A stretch of DNA of 64,000 bases from Peptoniphilus rachelemmaiella. Its GTDB lineage: Bacteria; Bacillota; Clostridia; Tissierellales; Peptoniphilaceae. This document shows, one piece after another, positions 51,908 to 60,366 of this stretch. The translations under genes were made by a program, and so were the position numbers. The stretch's first letter is position 1. The number at the start of each line of letters is the position of its first letter. Under the pieces are notes generated by a model that saw nothing but the letters and a program-made list of their open reading frames with translations, was not told where the DNA came from and searched no databases. The DNA lies in contig NZ_CALPBW010000006.1 in assembly GCF_943169845.1 (NCBI RefSeq), positions 52,167-116,166 of the forward strand. The letters run 5' to 3'.

Positions 51908-54900
51908 ATGGGAAAATATAATAAAGTAAATCAAACTCTTGCGTTGGCATTAAGCCTTGCGACGTTATCTACGTCATTTTCCGGCGGTGTTGTCTATGCC
52001 GAAACGGGAACAATGGGCAATGAAATTGTACAAAGCCAAGGGCAAGAGATGGAAATGTATTTCCACAAACGACCTGAAATCGGCGACAAAACACTGCAGA
52101 TCAATACGAAAAAATTGAAAGATGACAACAAACTGGATCTTGGCGATACGCTGCGAATGAAGCTGATCACCGATGGTCAAACGTATAAAAAGAACTTACT
52201 GGATCCGGTAAAACAAGAGCACATCAAAGAGGACTACACCTCGGATCAAATCATGGGTGCCGGCGGAGTACCGCTTATCCCCTTCAGAGAATTTAGCGGC
52301 GGCGATGTCGTCGAGCTTTACGTTGTAAAGGGTGCTCAAGAAACGAAGGTCGGTCATGTCAGCGTCAAGGGTCAAAAAAGCTTAGCCCCCATCGTGGAGC
52401 AGACGAAAGATAAGATCATGATCTCTTCGCAAATGACGGGGTCTTTGAACATGTACATTTACACCAAGAAAGATGGTAAATGGAAGAATTTCTTGTTTGA
52501 CAAAAAGAATGTTCCGAACGCGATTTCCTACGACTTTCCCATGGAAAAGTTGAAGAGCACCTATGGAGCGAATGCAGGCGATGAGTACGTCGTCGTCCAC
52601 CAAGAAAAGGGCAAGGGAAAAACCATTAGCAAAAAAATGGTTCTTAAAGATACCTACGATGCGCCTAGTGTAGAATTTAAAGAGAGAGAAAGCAAAGATA
52701 AAATGGCGGGCTTCACCATTTCTCTGCCCGATAATCCGAAACTGGATCCGACGCCCATTCAAAAGAAATTGCCGAAGTTGAAGGTTGTAAAGGGGAGTGA
52801 AGAAAAGACCTTTACCCTTGATAAGGCAAAAATGTCTCAAGAGTTGACACCGATAAAAGACGGGGTGTTCTACGCCGTCTCCAAGGATACGCCGAACAAC
52901 ACGGAATTTAAATTTTCTCAAGAGGGAGACAATTTTAACCCTTCGCAGGTCGTAACGAAGACCTTTCAGGTGGATATGTCAAAAGCGACGCCGCTTTATG
53001 AAGAATTGAAGACCTATTCTGCAGACAAGCTAACGGAATTTCAAGCGCAAATCAAGACGATAAAGAATAATTTAGAAAAAGAGGATAGAACTCAAAATGA
53101 GGTCGACAATGCAGCTAGAGCCTTAGAAGCGATCATTCTTCCAAAACTGCGAGATTCTCTTGGACCCAAGCGGCAAGAAGCCAATAAAACCATCGGCGAA
53201 TTGAAGAACCTGGACAAAAGCAAGAAAACGGCTTATCAAGCGAAAGTAACCGGTGCTTCTTCCGAACAAGAGATTAACAACATTGTAAAGGACGCACAAG
53301 CCGAAGATAAGAAGATAGAAGACGAAAAGAATCGCCCTCTTAATGAGAAAAAAGCAGCTGCCATTAAAACGATTAATGAGAAATACACCTTCCTTACAGG
53401 GGAACACGAGGCGTATAAGACGGAGATCATCAAAAAGATTCAAGCTGCCACGACGATCCCCGATGTAGAAACCCTCTTAAAGGAAGCAGAGGCAAAGAAT
53501 CAGGAAGCGGAAAATGCGGCGAAGATCCTCGAAGCGAAAAAAGACGCTCTCGCGAAGATTCAAGGTCTCCCGGGCTTAACGGCCGATCAGCTGAGTCAAG
53601 CGGATAATGACTTAAAAGCTGCGGCAGATAAGGAACAAATTGATGAGGTCGTTAAAAAGTATGAATCCTTAAGTGAAGCTGCTATGAAGAAGAAAGATCT
53701 CGACGATGCCAAGAAAGAGTATATTGGCAAGTTGGAGACTCTCGCTTTATTAAGCGCCGATGACAAAGAGCGGTTTACGAAGGAAATTCAAGAAGCCGAT
53801 ACTCTCGATCTCGTAAAAGAAGCATATGACGGTGCGGTTCAGTTTAACTTAAACAAAGCTAAGTCCGCTGCACTGTATAAAATTGAAGAATTCAAAAATT
53901 TAAGCGAGAGTGAAGTCAACTCGGCGATACAAGAAATTATGGCGATAAAAGCGCTCGCCCAGATCGAACCTATTGTAGAAAGATACAAAAAACTCGATCA
54001 AGAAAAAGCCGCGGCAAAGACGGAACTTGAAAATGCGCGCAAGATGGCGATTGAAGAAGTGAAAAAGCTCTCTGATTTAGAGCCGGATGAGGTATCGAAG
54101 TATGTGGAGCAAATCAATGGCGCTGGCAGTGTCGCTGAAATTCAATCCATTCAAGAAGACGCCGCTCGTAAAAATGCAGAAAAGGCAGCTGAAAAGAACA
54201 AGGCGAAAACTTTGGAAGCGGCTAAAAATGAGCTGAGAAAGCTCGTTGAAGAAGCAAAGGCGATCAATCTTTCCCCGACATCAAAGTTGAAGGAAAAACT
54301 CAAAAACACCTTAAAGGATGCTGAAACCGCACTTCAAGGGCAATCGCTTGACGGTATGAATGCGGCAATCAAGGATCTGAAGCAGGTCTTAGAGGAAGTA
54401 AAACAAGAGCAATCAACGCCGCCTGCGCCGACACCGCAGGATCCGAAGAAGCCGACGCCTGATCCGAACAATCCGCAGAAGCCGAATCCGTCGAAGCCGA
54501 CGCCTGATCCGAACAATCCGCAGAAACCGAATCCGTCGAAGCCGACGCCTGATCCGGGCAATCCGTCGAAACCGAATCCGTCGAAGCCGACACCTGATCC
54601 GAACAATCCGCAGAAACCGAATCCGTCGAAGCCGACGCCTGATCCGAACAATCCGCAGAAACCGAATCCGTCGAAGCCGACGCCTGATCCGAACAATCCG
54701 CAGAAACCGAATCCGTCGAAGCCGACACCTGATCCGAACAATCCGCAGAAACCGAATCCGTCGAAGCCGACGCCTCCTGGTCCCTCGAAACCGACGCCTC
54801 CAAGTCCTTCGAAACCGAAGAGAAAGGAAGAAGCCGCTCCGAGAAGAGGATGGTACAACTTTAATTTCTTCAAGTCTGCGCCGCCGAAGGAACAGGAGAA

Positions 54901-55468
54901 ACACAAGGAAAAGGCCAAGGAGCAATCGCCGACTTTCGTGGATGTTGAAAACCACTGGGCAAAAGAAGCCATCAATTTTAGCTTGAAGGAAAAACTCTTT
55001 GAAGATATTGTAAAAGGCGATCGCTTTGAACCGAATAAAGCCATGACACGGGCAGAATTCATTGCCATCTTAGGTAGATTCGAAAAAGTAAACGTGTTCA
55101 CCGCGAATATCAGTTTCCAAGACATTGATATGGGTGCCTATTACGGCAAGTATGTAAACTGGGCCAAGGGAATGGGCCTTGTAAACGGAATGGACGCGAC
55201 CCATTTCGCGCCGAATAAGAACATTTCAAGAGAAGAAATGGCAACCATTCTTTACCGCTACAAGCAAATGAAGAAAATCAACTTCGACGGTCAGGCAAAA
55301 CAATTTAAAGACCAAAACAAGATCCCTAAATGGGCGAGAGAAGCCGTAAAAGAACTTTCTAAATCGAAAATTCTTAACGGAATGGAAGACGGCACTTTCC
55401 AAGGCAAGAAACAACTTTCGAGAGCGGAAATCGCTCAAATTGTGTTTAACATAAATAAGTTAAGATAA
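51908..55468 (+). CDS. Large SLH-anchored surface protein with GA-module-like repeats and a proline-rich stalk
   Basis: A 1186-residue secreted protein. Signal peptide at about residues 1-31 (cleavage after VVYA). An N-terminal beta-rich region extends to about 370. From about 422 to 760, six helical repeats of about 50-60 residues start with K/R-x-A-(I/L)-x-K-I and contain a central Leu/Ser turn and an A-x-(T/S) helix cap (for example KSAALYKIEEFKNLSESEV); they resemble GA (albumin-binding) modules. Then a proline-rich stalk (about 838-974) with seven 15-residue units KPTPDPNNPQKPNPS, a basic linker, and three SLH domains (from about 1010 to the end). SLH domains bind pyruvylated wall polymer, matching csaB upstream. 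It is likely abundant on the cell surface; host-protein binding is an inference. Confidence 0.9.
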   Translation: MGKYNKVNQTLALALSLATLSTSFSGGVVYAETGTMGNEIVQSQGQEMEMYFHKRPEIGDKTLQINTKKLKDDNKLDLGDTLRMKLITDGQTYKKNLLDPVKQEHIKEDYTSDQIMGAGGVPLIPFREFSGGDVVELYVVKGAQETKVGHVSVKGQKSLAPIVEQTKDKIMISSQMTGSLNMYIYTKKDGKWKNFLFDKKNVPNAISYDFPMEKLKSTYGANAGDEYVVVHQEKGKGKTISKKMVLKDTYDAPSVEFKERESKDKMAGFTISLPDNPKLDPTPIQKKLPKLKVVKGSEEKTFTLDKAKMSQELTPIKDGVFYAVSKDTPNNTEFKFSQEGDNFNPSQVVTKTFQVDMSKATPLYEELKTYSADKLTEFQAQIKTIKNNLEKEDRTQNEVDNAARALEAIILPKLRDSLGPKRQEANKTIGELKNLDKSKKTAYQAKVTGASSEQEINNIVKDAQAEDKKIEDEKNRPLNEKKAAAIKTINEKYTFLTGEHEAYKTEIIKKIQAATTIPDVETLLKEAEAKNQEAENAAKILEAKKDALAKIQGLPGLTADQLSQADNDLKAAADKEQIDEVVKKYESLSEAAMKKKDLDDAKKEYIGKLETLALLSADDKERFTKEIQEADTLDLVKEAYDGAVQFNLNKAKSAALYKIEEFKNLSESEVNSAIQEIMAIKALAQIEPIVERYKKLDQEKAAAKTELENARKMAIEEVKKLSDLEPDEVSKYVEQINGAGSVAEIQSIQEDAARKNAEKAAEKNKAKTLEAAKNELRKLVEEAKAINLSPTSKLKEKLKNTLKDAETALQGQSLDGMNAAIKDLKQVLEEVKQEQSTPPAPTPQDPKKPTPDPNNPQKPNPSKPTPDPNNPQKPNPSKPTPDPGNPSKPNPSKPTPDPNNPQKPNPSKPTPDPNNPQKPNPSKPTPDPNNPQKPNPSKPTPDPNNPQKPNPSKPTPPGPSKPTPPSPSKPKRKEEAAPRRGWYNFNFFKSAPPKEQEKHKEKAKEQSPTFVDVENHWAKEAINFSLKEKLFEDIVKGDRFEPNKAMTRAEFIAILGRFEKVNVFTANISFQDIDMGAYYGKYVNWAKGMGLVNGMDATHFAPNKNISREEMATILYRYKQMKKINFDGQAKQFKDQNKIPKWAREAVKELSKSKILNGMEDGTFQGKKQLSRAEIAQIVFNINKLR
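54434..54772 (+). repeat. In-frame 45-bp tandem repeats encoding the proline-rich stalk
   Basis: About seven units of 45 bp, nearly identical at the DNA level (AAGCCGACGCCTGATCCGAA begins most units), each encoding KPTPDPxNPxKPNPS. The third unit differs (GN and SK instead of NN and QK). High DNA identity means copy number can change by slippage or recombination without breaking the frame. Confidence 0.9.
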
Positions 55469-55469
55469 A

Positions 55470-55499
55470 AAAAACTCCCGGTCCTGCCGGGAGTTTTTC
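55470..55499. terminator. Bidirectional terminator between the surface-protein gene and murC
   Basis: ACTCCCGG and CCGGGAGT with A and T runs on each side. Confidence 0.9.
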
Positions 55500-55510
55500 A
55501 TTGGGCGAAC

Positions 55511-55537
55511 CCCCCGACACCGCATGAGTGTCGGGGG
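55511..55537. repeat. Perfect 10-bp inverted repeat without a T tract
   Basis: CCCCCGACAC-CGCATGA-GTGTCGGGGG lies between the terminator and the murC stop. It is a very stable hairpin on either strand, but has no T run, so its role is unclear. Confidence 0.6.
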
Positions 55538-55560
55538 TGTGCTCAGTTTTGTTATTAATT

Positions 55561-56961
55561 TTATGCTTGCACTTTAAGGTCTTCCAAGAAGCGTTCGCCA
55601 ACGCGATAGATATCGCCGGCACCCATGGTGAGGATTACATCGCCGGGGCGGCTTTTGTCTTTGATATAGTCCAAAATATCGTCCTGTTCGCCGATGTAAA
55701 TGGCTGAATCGTGATTGGCCTTTACCGCTTCCACTAAAGTCTTGGAGTGGATGTCGCCGTAGTCTTTTTCCCGCGCCGCATAAATATCGGCGATAATGGT
55801 CATGTCCGATTCCTTAAAACTGTGGCTGAAGCTATCCAACAAAAGCTTCGTGCGGGTGTAGGTGTGCGGCTGGAAGATACAGATCAGCCGATTTTTCACC
55901 GTGGGCTTTAAAGCGTGGAGGGTGGATGCGATCTCCGTAGGGTGGTGGGCGTAATCGTCGATGACGCGAATGCCGTTTACCTCGCCTTTAAATTCCAAGC
56001 GGCGGCCCACGCCGTGGTAGCCTAGGACGCCTTTGATGGCATCTTCCATGGGAATGTTGTTTTCCACGCAGGCGCTAATGGCGGCAAGTGAATTGGACAC
56101 ATTGTGCAGCCCCATGACTTGCAGCTGAATGGGCGCGACCTTTTCGCCGTGAATGTATAAATCGTAGGCGGGGCGACCGGTGTGGGGATCGATGACGAGA
56201 TTACGGGCTTCGTAATCGGCATCGCCCTTGTAGCTGAACGTCACGACCCGGCCCTTGGTGGAGTCTTTCATGCTGTAGGCGTAGTCGTCGTCCTTATTTA
56301 AAATCAACACATCCCCTTCGCCGAGGTTGCCGGCGTAGGCACGGAAGGTTTCCAGAATGTGGTCGATGTTGTCGAAGAAATCCAGGTGGTCTTCGTCGAT
56401 GTTTAAAATAATCGCCGTGGAAGGGAAGTATTTCAATACATTGGCCCGATACTCGCAGGCTTCGGTGAGGAAGAAGTCCCCTTCGCCGATGCGTACATTG
56501 CCGCTGATTTCGCCGAGGTTGCCGCCGACCATAATGGTCGGGGAGAAGGGCTCGTCTTTAATGGCCGTGGCGATCATGGACGTGGTGGTGGTCTTGCCGT
56601 GGGTGCCGGAAACGGCGATGGAGACGTGGAAATTCTTCATGACGGCGCCGAGGAACGTGGCGCGATCCACCACGTCGATCTTTTTGGCAATGGCCGCCCG
56701 GTATTCGGGATTGTCCATCTGAATGGCGTCGGTGTAAACGACGAGATCCGCATCTTCGATTTGAGCGGGATCGTGGTCTTCGTATACCGTAATGCCCAAT
56801 TCTTTTAAGTGCTCCGTAATGGGCGAAGCCTTTCGGTCGCTGCCGGAGATGGTGTAACCTTTTGAAAGCATCAGTGCCGCGAGGCCGGACATGCTGATGC
56901 CGCCGATGCCGATAAAGTGGATATGGTGATAATCCGTCGTTCCAAATCGGAATTGAAACAT
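55561..56961 (-). CDS. murC: UDP-N-acetylmuramate--L-alanine ligase
   Basis: A 466-residue Mur ligase. N-terminal nucleotide domain IHFIGIGGISMSGLA, central ATP-binding SGTHGKTTTTSMIA, the DEDHLDFF segment, and C-terminal VIDDYAHHPTEIASTL. It adds L-alanine to UDP-MurNAc in the cytoplasm, the first peptide step of peptidoglycan. It is a single gene here, read on the minus strand. Confidence 0.96.
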   Translation of the reverse strand: MFQFRFGTTDYHHIHFIGIGGISMSGLAALMLSKGYTISGSDRKASPITEHLKELGITVYEDHDPAQIEDADLVVYTDAIQMDNPEYRAAIAKKIDVVDRATFLGAVMKNFHVSIAVSGTHGKTTTTSMIATAIKDEPFSPTIMVGGNLGEISGNVRIGEGDFFLTEACEYRANVLKYFPSTAIILNIDEDHLDFFDNIDHILETFRAYAGNLGEGDVLILNKDDDYAYSMKDSTKGRVVTFSYKGDADYEARNLVIDPHTGRPAYDLYIHGEKVAPIQLQVMGLHNVSNSLAAISACVENNIPMEDAIKGVLGYHGVGRRLEFKGEVNGIRVIDDYAHHPTEIASTLHALKPTVKNRLICIFQPHTYTRTKLLLDSFSHSFKESDMTIIADIYAAREKDYGDIHSKTLVEAVKANHDSAIYIGEQDDILDYIKDKSRPGDVILTMGAGDIYRVGERFLEDLKVQA

Positions 56962-57000
56962 ACTTACCTCACTTCCTGGTAGTTATTTATAAGACGACAA

Positions 57001-57029
57001 ATAAAAAAATTGCGGAAAATCCGCAATTT
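57001..57029 (-). terminator. Terminator of rpsD
   Basis: On the minus strand, ATTGCGGA-TTT-TCCGCAAT followed by a T run. Confidence 0.88.
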
Positions 57030-57030
57030 C

Positions 57031-57624
57031 TTATTTTCCGGAGTAGAATTCGACGATCAGTTGATCTTCGATTTCAACAGGGATATCTTCACGAGCGGGT
57101 TCGGAGCTTAAGGTAGCTCGATTGTTCTTTTCCTTCGTGATGTAGGGATAGGCGTTGACGAAGTTCGTTTCGTAGTTTTCTTTGAACATGTCAACTTTGC
57201 GGCCGCGGTCGCTTAAGGAAATCACGTCGCCGACTTGGACTTGGTAAGAGGGAATGTTGATCTTCTTACCGTTTACGTGAATGTGACCGTGGGTAACCAT
57301 TTGTCTTGCTTGACGAATGGAAGATGCAAAACCCATACGATACGTTAAATTATCTAAGCGGACTTCTAAGCGCTTAACAAGTGCAGGGCCGGTTTCTTCT
57401 TCAGCTTTTTGTGCATCGAGGACGTAGCGGTAAAATTGCTTTTCCATTACGCCATAGTAAGCTCTGAGTCTTTGTTTTTCCAACAATTGCTTGCCGTATT
57501 CGGTTAACTTCTTGTCGGAACGAGCCGTGCCTCTGCCGGCGCGGTTCATCGCCTTCGGATGTCCACATACATTCAGACCTAATCTTCTGGATTGTTTGAA
57601 TCTAGGTCCCATCATTTTTGCCAT
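57031..57624 (-). CDS. rpsD: Ribosomal protein S4
   Basis: The start is at 57624 (MAKMMGPRFKQSRRLG), with AGGAGTG upstream; an ATG three codons earlier is too close to that site. It is 197 residues. The N-terminal part has only one of the zinc-binding cysteines (the Cys-minus form). The S4 RNA-binding domain begins RLEVRLDNLTYRMGFA and includes ARQMVTHGHIHVNGKK. It nucleates 30S assembly. It is encoded alone rather than in the S13-S11-rpoA cluster, as in Bacilli. Confidence 0.95.
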   Translation of the reverse strand: MAKMMGPRFKQSRRLGLNVCGHPKAMNRAGRGTARSDKKLTEYGKQLLEKQRLRAYYGVMEKQFYRYVLDAQKAEEETGPALVKRLEVRLDNLTYRMGFASSIRQARQMVTHGHIHVNGKKINIPSYQVQVGDVISLSDRGRKVDMFKENYETNFVNAYPYITKEKNNRATLSSEPAREDIPVEIEDQLIVEFYSGK

Positions 57625-57674
57625 TGTCTTCACTCCTAAATTATAATTTGCCGCGATAATTTAGAACCTCTGGT

Positions 57675-57703
57675 ATTATACAAGAAAATTGATGATATGT
57701 AAA
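57675..57703 (-). promoter_or_regulatory. Promoter of rpsD
   Basis: On the minus strand, TTTACA (57698-57703), a 17-base spacer and TATAAT (57675-57680). It leaves a leader of about 45 bases. Confidence 0.82.
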
Positions 57704-57739
57704 GAGAAAAAAGGCTATATTCCGCTTTTTTATCCCTTG

Positions 57740-57748
57740 TGCTATACT
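57740..57748 (+). promoter_or_regulatory. Extended -10 promoter of the amidohydrolase gene
   Basis: TGCTATACT, a TGn-extended -10, about 20 bases before GAGGAGG. Confidence 0.55.
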
Positions 57749-57773
57749 AAAGAAAGACTTGCGAGGAGGACTT

Positions 57774-59090
57774 ATGCATACCATTTTTCAAGACACGCAA
57801 TACGTCGATGTGTTGGCCGGAAAGGTTTTTGACCACAAAGACATCGAGATAAAAGACGGCAAGATTGCGGCCATTGCAGATGCCTGCACACTGGACGGTG
57901 CAGAGATCATCGACGGTCGGGATCTTTTGCTCGTGCCGGGCTTTATCAATGCCCACACCCATTTGGGGATGAGTTATTTCAGAAATTACGCCGACGACAT
58001 GGATCTGAACACGTGGCTTACCACGGCCATATGGCCCCTGGAAGCCCATTTGACTCGCGAAGACATTTATTGGGCCAGTTTGCTTTCCATGGCGGAGGGG
58101 ATTTTATCGGGAACGACGACGTTCTGCGATATGTACTACCACTTGGACATGGTGGCCCAGGCGGCCGTCGCCATCGGTATGCGGGGGCTTTTGACCCGCG
58201 GACTCACAGACATCGACGGCGGCGGAGACGAAAAATTAGAAGAAACCCGCATGCTCTATATTAACAGCCACGGCCTGGGCGACGATTTGGTGGAAGTGGC
58301 ACCGGCGCCTCACGCCATTTACACCTGCAGCGGCGATTACATTAAAGACATCATCCGACTTACCGGAGAAATGGACGGCATACTCCACACCCATTTGTCC
58401 GAATCCTTGAAGGAAATGGACGATGCCGCGGATCTGTACGGCACGACGCCCATTCGTTATATGTGGGATTTGGGGCTGGATCAGGTACACACCATTGCTG
58501 CCCACTGCGTGCATATGACGGAAGAGGACATGGATTTGGTGGATCCGGAGAAATTTTTCCCGGTGCACAACCCCTCCAGTAATTTAAAACTGGCAAGCGG
58601 CATCGCCCCCATTCAAAAAATGATGGACAAAGGCCTTACCGTGGCGTTGGGTACCGACGGCGACAGCTCCAACAACAATCAAAATATGTTGGAGGAAATG
58701 CACCTAGCCAGTCTTCTCGCCAAGGGCATAAGCTACGATCCCGAGGTGCTGAAGGCGGAAGATGTGCTACGCATGGCCACCATTAACGGGGCGAAGGCGT
58801 TGGGACGCGAAGATGAAATCGGCTCCATCGAAGTCGGAAAGCTGGCGGATATTTCCTGCTTTAATTTAAATTCACCGAGCTTTACGCCGAGAAATAATTT
58901 AATCAGCGCCCTGTGCTACTCGGCGCAGGCGGAAGATGTTAAACACGTTTTAATCGGCGGCGAATTTGTCTTAAAGGACCGGAAACTGACCCGGGTCAAT
59001 CTCGACGATATTCGGGCAGAGGTGGAGAGAAAATTCCAACAACTTTTAGAACGTAAAGAATTAAGCGATGCAATAAAAGGCGACCTTTAG
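57774..59090 (+). CDS. Amidohydrolase, 5-methylthioadenosine/S-adenosylhomocysteine deaminase-like
   Basis: The start is at ATG 57774, directly after AGGAGGACTT; a longer frame overlaps the promoter. It is 438 residues of the ATZ/TRZ amidohydrolase group. Metal ligands are HTH in FINAHTHLGMS, a His in HTHLSES, a His in IAAHCVHM, and the catalytic Asp in GTDGDSSNNNQNM. The MtaD group deaminates MTA, SAH and adenosine. Related guanine, cytosine or chlorohydrolase activities cannot be excluded. It is followed by trpS after 21 bases. Confidence 0.87.
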   Translation: MHTIFQDTQYVDVLAGKVFDHKDIEIKDGKIAAIADACTLDGAEIIDGRDLLLVPGFINAHTHLGMSYFRNYADDMDLNTWLTTAIWPLEAHLTREDIYWASLLSMAEGILSGTTTFCDMYYHLDMVAQAAVAIGMRGLLTRGLTDIDGGGDEKLEETRMLYINSHGLGDDLVEVAPAPHAIYTCSGDYIKDIIRLTGEMDGILHTHLSESLKEMDDAADLYGTTPIRYMWDLGLDQVHTIAAHCVHMTEEDMDLVDPEKFFPVHNPSSNLKLASGIAPIQKMMDKGLTVALGTDGDSSNNNQNMLEEMHLASLLAKGISYDPEVLKAEDVLRMATINGAKALGREDEIGSIEVGKLADISCFNLNSPSFTPRNNLISALCYSAQAEDVKHVLIGGEFVLKDRKLTRVNLDDIRAEVERKFQQLLERKELSDAIKGDL

Positions 59091-59111
59091 GCCGCGGAAA
59101 GAGAGGATATT

Positions 59112-60101
59112 ATGGATAAGAAAGTGGTATATTCGGCCATTCAACCCTCCGGTAGTTTGACCATCGGCAATTACTTAGGCGCACTCAGCAATTTTTCCGA
59201 TTTGCAGAAAGAGTACCAATGCATTTACTGCGTCGCCAATATGCACGCCATTACCGTGCCCCAAAACCCCGCCGATTTAAGAAAGCGGACCCTGGATTTA
59301 ATCGCACTCTATGTGGCCTGCGGCATCGATCCGAAGGAATCGATTCTCTACATCCAATCTCAAGTGCCTGAGCACACGGAATTGGCATGGGTTTTAAACA
59401 CCATTACCTCCGTCGGCCAATTAAATCGCATGACCCAATTTAAGGATAAATCCAAAAAACAAAAAGAAGTGCACGCCGGGCTTTTAAACTACCCCGTACT
59501 TATGGTGGCGGACATTCTCCTCTATCAATCCTCCTTCGTGCCCGTCGGGGAAGATCAACGGCAACACATCGAGCTCACCCGCGACATTGCCGAACGCTTT
59601 AACACCCGTTATTCGCCTACATTTACCATTCCGGACATTATGGCGCCGAAGGTGGGAGCGAAGATCATGAGCTTGCAAGATCCCACATCGAAAATGAGCA
59701 AATCCGATCCCGACGAAAATGCCTTTATTTTAATCTTAGACGAACCCGATGTCATCCGCCGAAAAATCAAACGGGCGGTTACCGACTCCAAGGGAACCAT
59801 CGCCTATACCGACGAGCAACCGGGGGTTAAAAACCTTCTGGACATCTATTCGTCCTTTAAACACATTAGCCCGGAAGAAGCGGAACGTGAATTTAAATCC
59901 GCAGGCTACGGCGAATTAAAAGAAGCCGTAGGCGAAGCGGTGGTCGAAGGCCTTGCTCCGGTGCAAGAGCGCTTCCACGCCATTCGCGGCGACAAAGAAC
60001 AATTGGAAGCCATTTGCAGAGAAGGCGCGGAAAAAGCGTCTTACCTGGCACAAAAGACGTTAAGAAAAGTCTATAGAAAAGTCGGATTAGTACAATTTTA
60101 A
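59112..60101 (+). CDS. trpS: Tryptophanyl-tRNA synthetase
   Basis: A 329-residue class I synthetase: the HIGH-like motif is PSGSLTIGNYLGAL, the KMSKS loop is intact (TSKMSKSDP), and GEDQRQHIELTRDIA binds tryptophan and ATP. The length is normal. AGAGAGG precedes the ATG. No T-box precedes it, in contrast to tyrS and valS in the same window; it probably depends on the amidohydrolase promoter. Confidence 0.96.
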   Translation: MDKKVVYSAIQPSGSLTIGNYLGALSNFSDLQKEYQCIYCVANMHAITVPQNPADLRKRTLDLIALYVACGIDPKESILYIQSQVPEHTELAWVLNTITSVGQLNRMTQFKDKSKKQKEVHAGLLNYPVLMVADILLYQSSFVPVGEDQRQHIELTRDIAERFNTRYSPTFTIPDIMAPKVGAKIMSLQDPTSKMSKSDPDENAFILILDEPDVIRRKIKRAVTDSKGTIAYTDEQPGVKNLLDIYSSFKHISPEEAEREFKSAGYGELKEAVGEAVVEGLAPVQERFHAIRGDKEQLEAICREGAEKASYLAQKTLRKVYRKVGLVQF

Positions 60102-60108
60102 ACAAGTC

Positions 60109-60137
60109 TTGATTTTTCACAGAAGATTTTCTATAAT
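60109..60137 (+). promoter_or_regulatory. Promoter of valS
   Basis: TTGATT (60109-60114), a 17-base spacer and TATAAT (60132-60137), only a few bases after the trpS stop. Confidence 0.88.
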
Positions 60138-60143
60138 GAACCT

Positions 60144-60357
60144 ATCTTTACACAAGTGAAGGAGGAGTAGATTGTTCCTCGTCTAAAGAGAGATCGCGGG
60201 TGGTGGAAGCGGTCGGCGAAGCAATTGAAGGTCGCCTTCATCATTTTTCGCGAGAGCGAAACGGCGTCCCGTCGTTATGGGGAAGAAGTGCCGTAGCAAT
60301 ACGGAATAAAGGTGGTACCGCGGAATCTCGTCCTTTTCAGGGCGAGATTTTTTTGTA
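60144..60357 (+). ncRNA. Valine T-box riboswitch
   Basis: A full-length T-box leader. Stem I (about 60158-60240) has the loop-E AGTA on its 5' side, the distal GGTGGTGG region, and the valine codon GTC (60231-60233) in the specifier position followed by a purine. The T-box core AAAGGTGGTACCGCGG is at 60308-60323. Its antiterminator uses AAAGG with CCTTT; the competing terminator is AATCTCGTCC with GGGCGAGATT plus Ts (60324-60354). Uncharged tRNA-Val promotes readthrough into valS. Confidence 0.95.
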
Positions 60358-60366
60358 GGAGGAATT

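Noticed and set aside
54334..55125. Long minus-strand frames rich in Gly/Phe/Asp, Ser/Ala or Arg repeats
   Set aside because: They are mirror images of the proline-rich 45-bp repeats of the surface protein; no ribosome-binding site or promoter.
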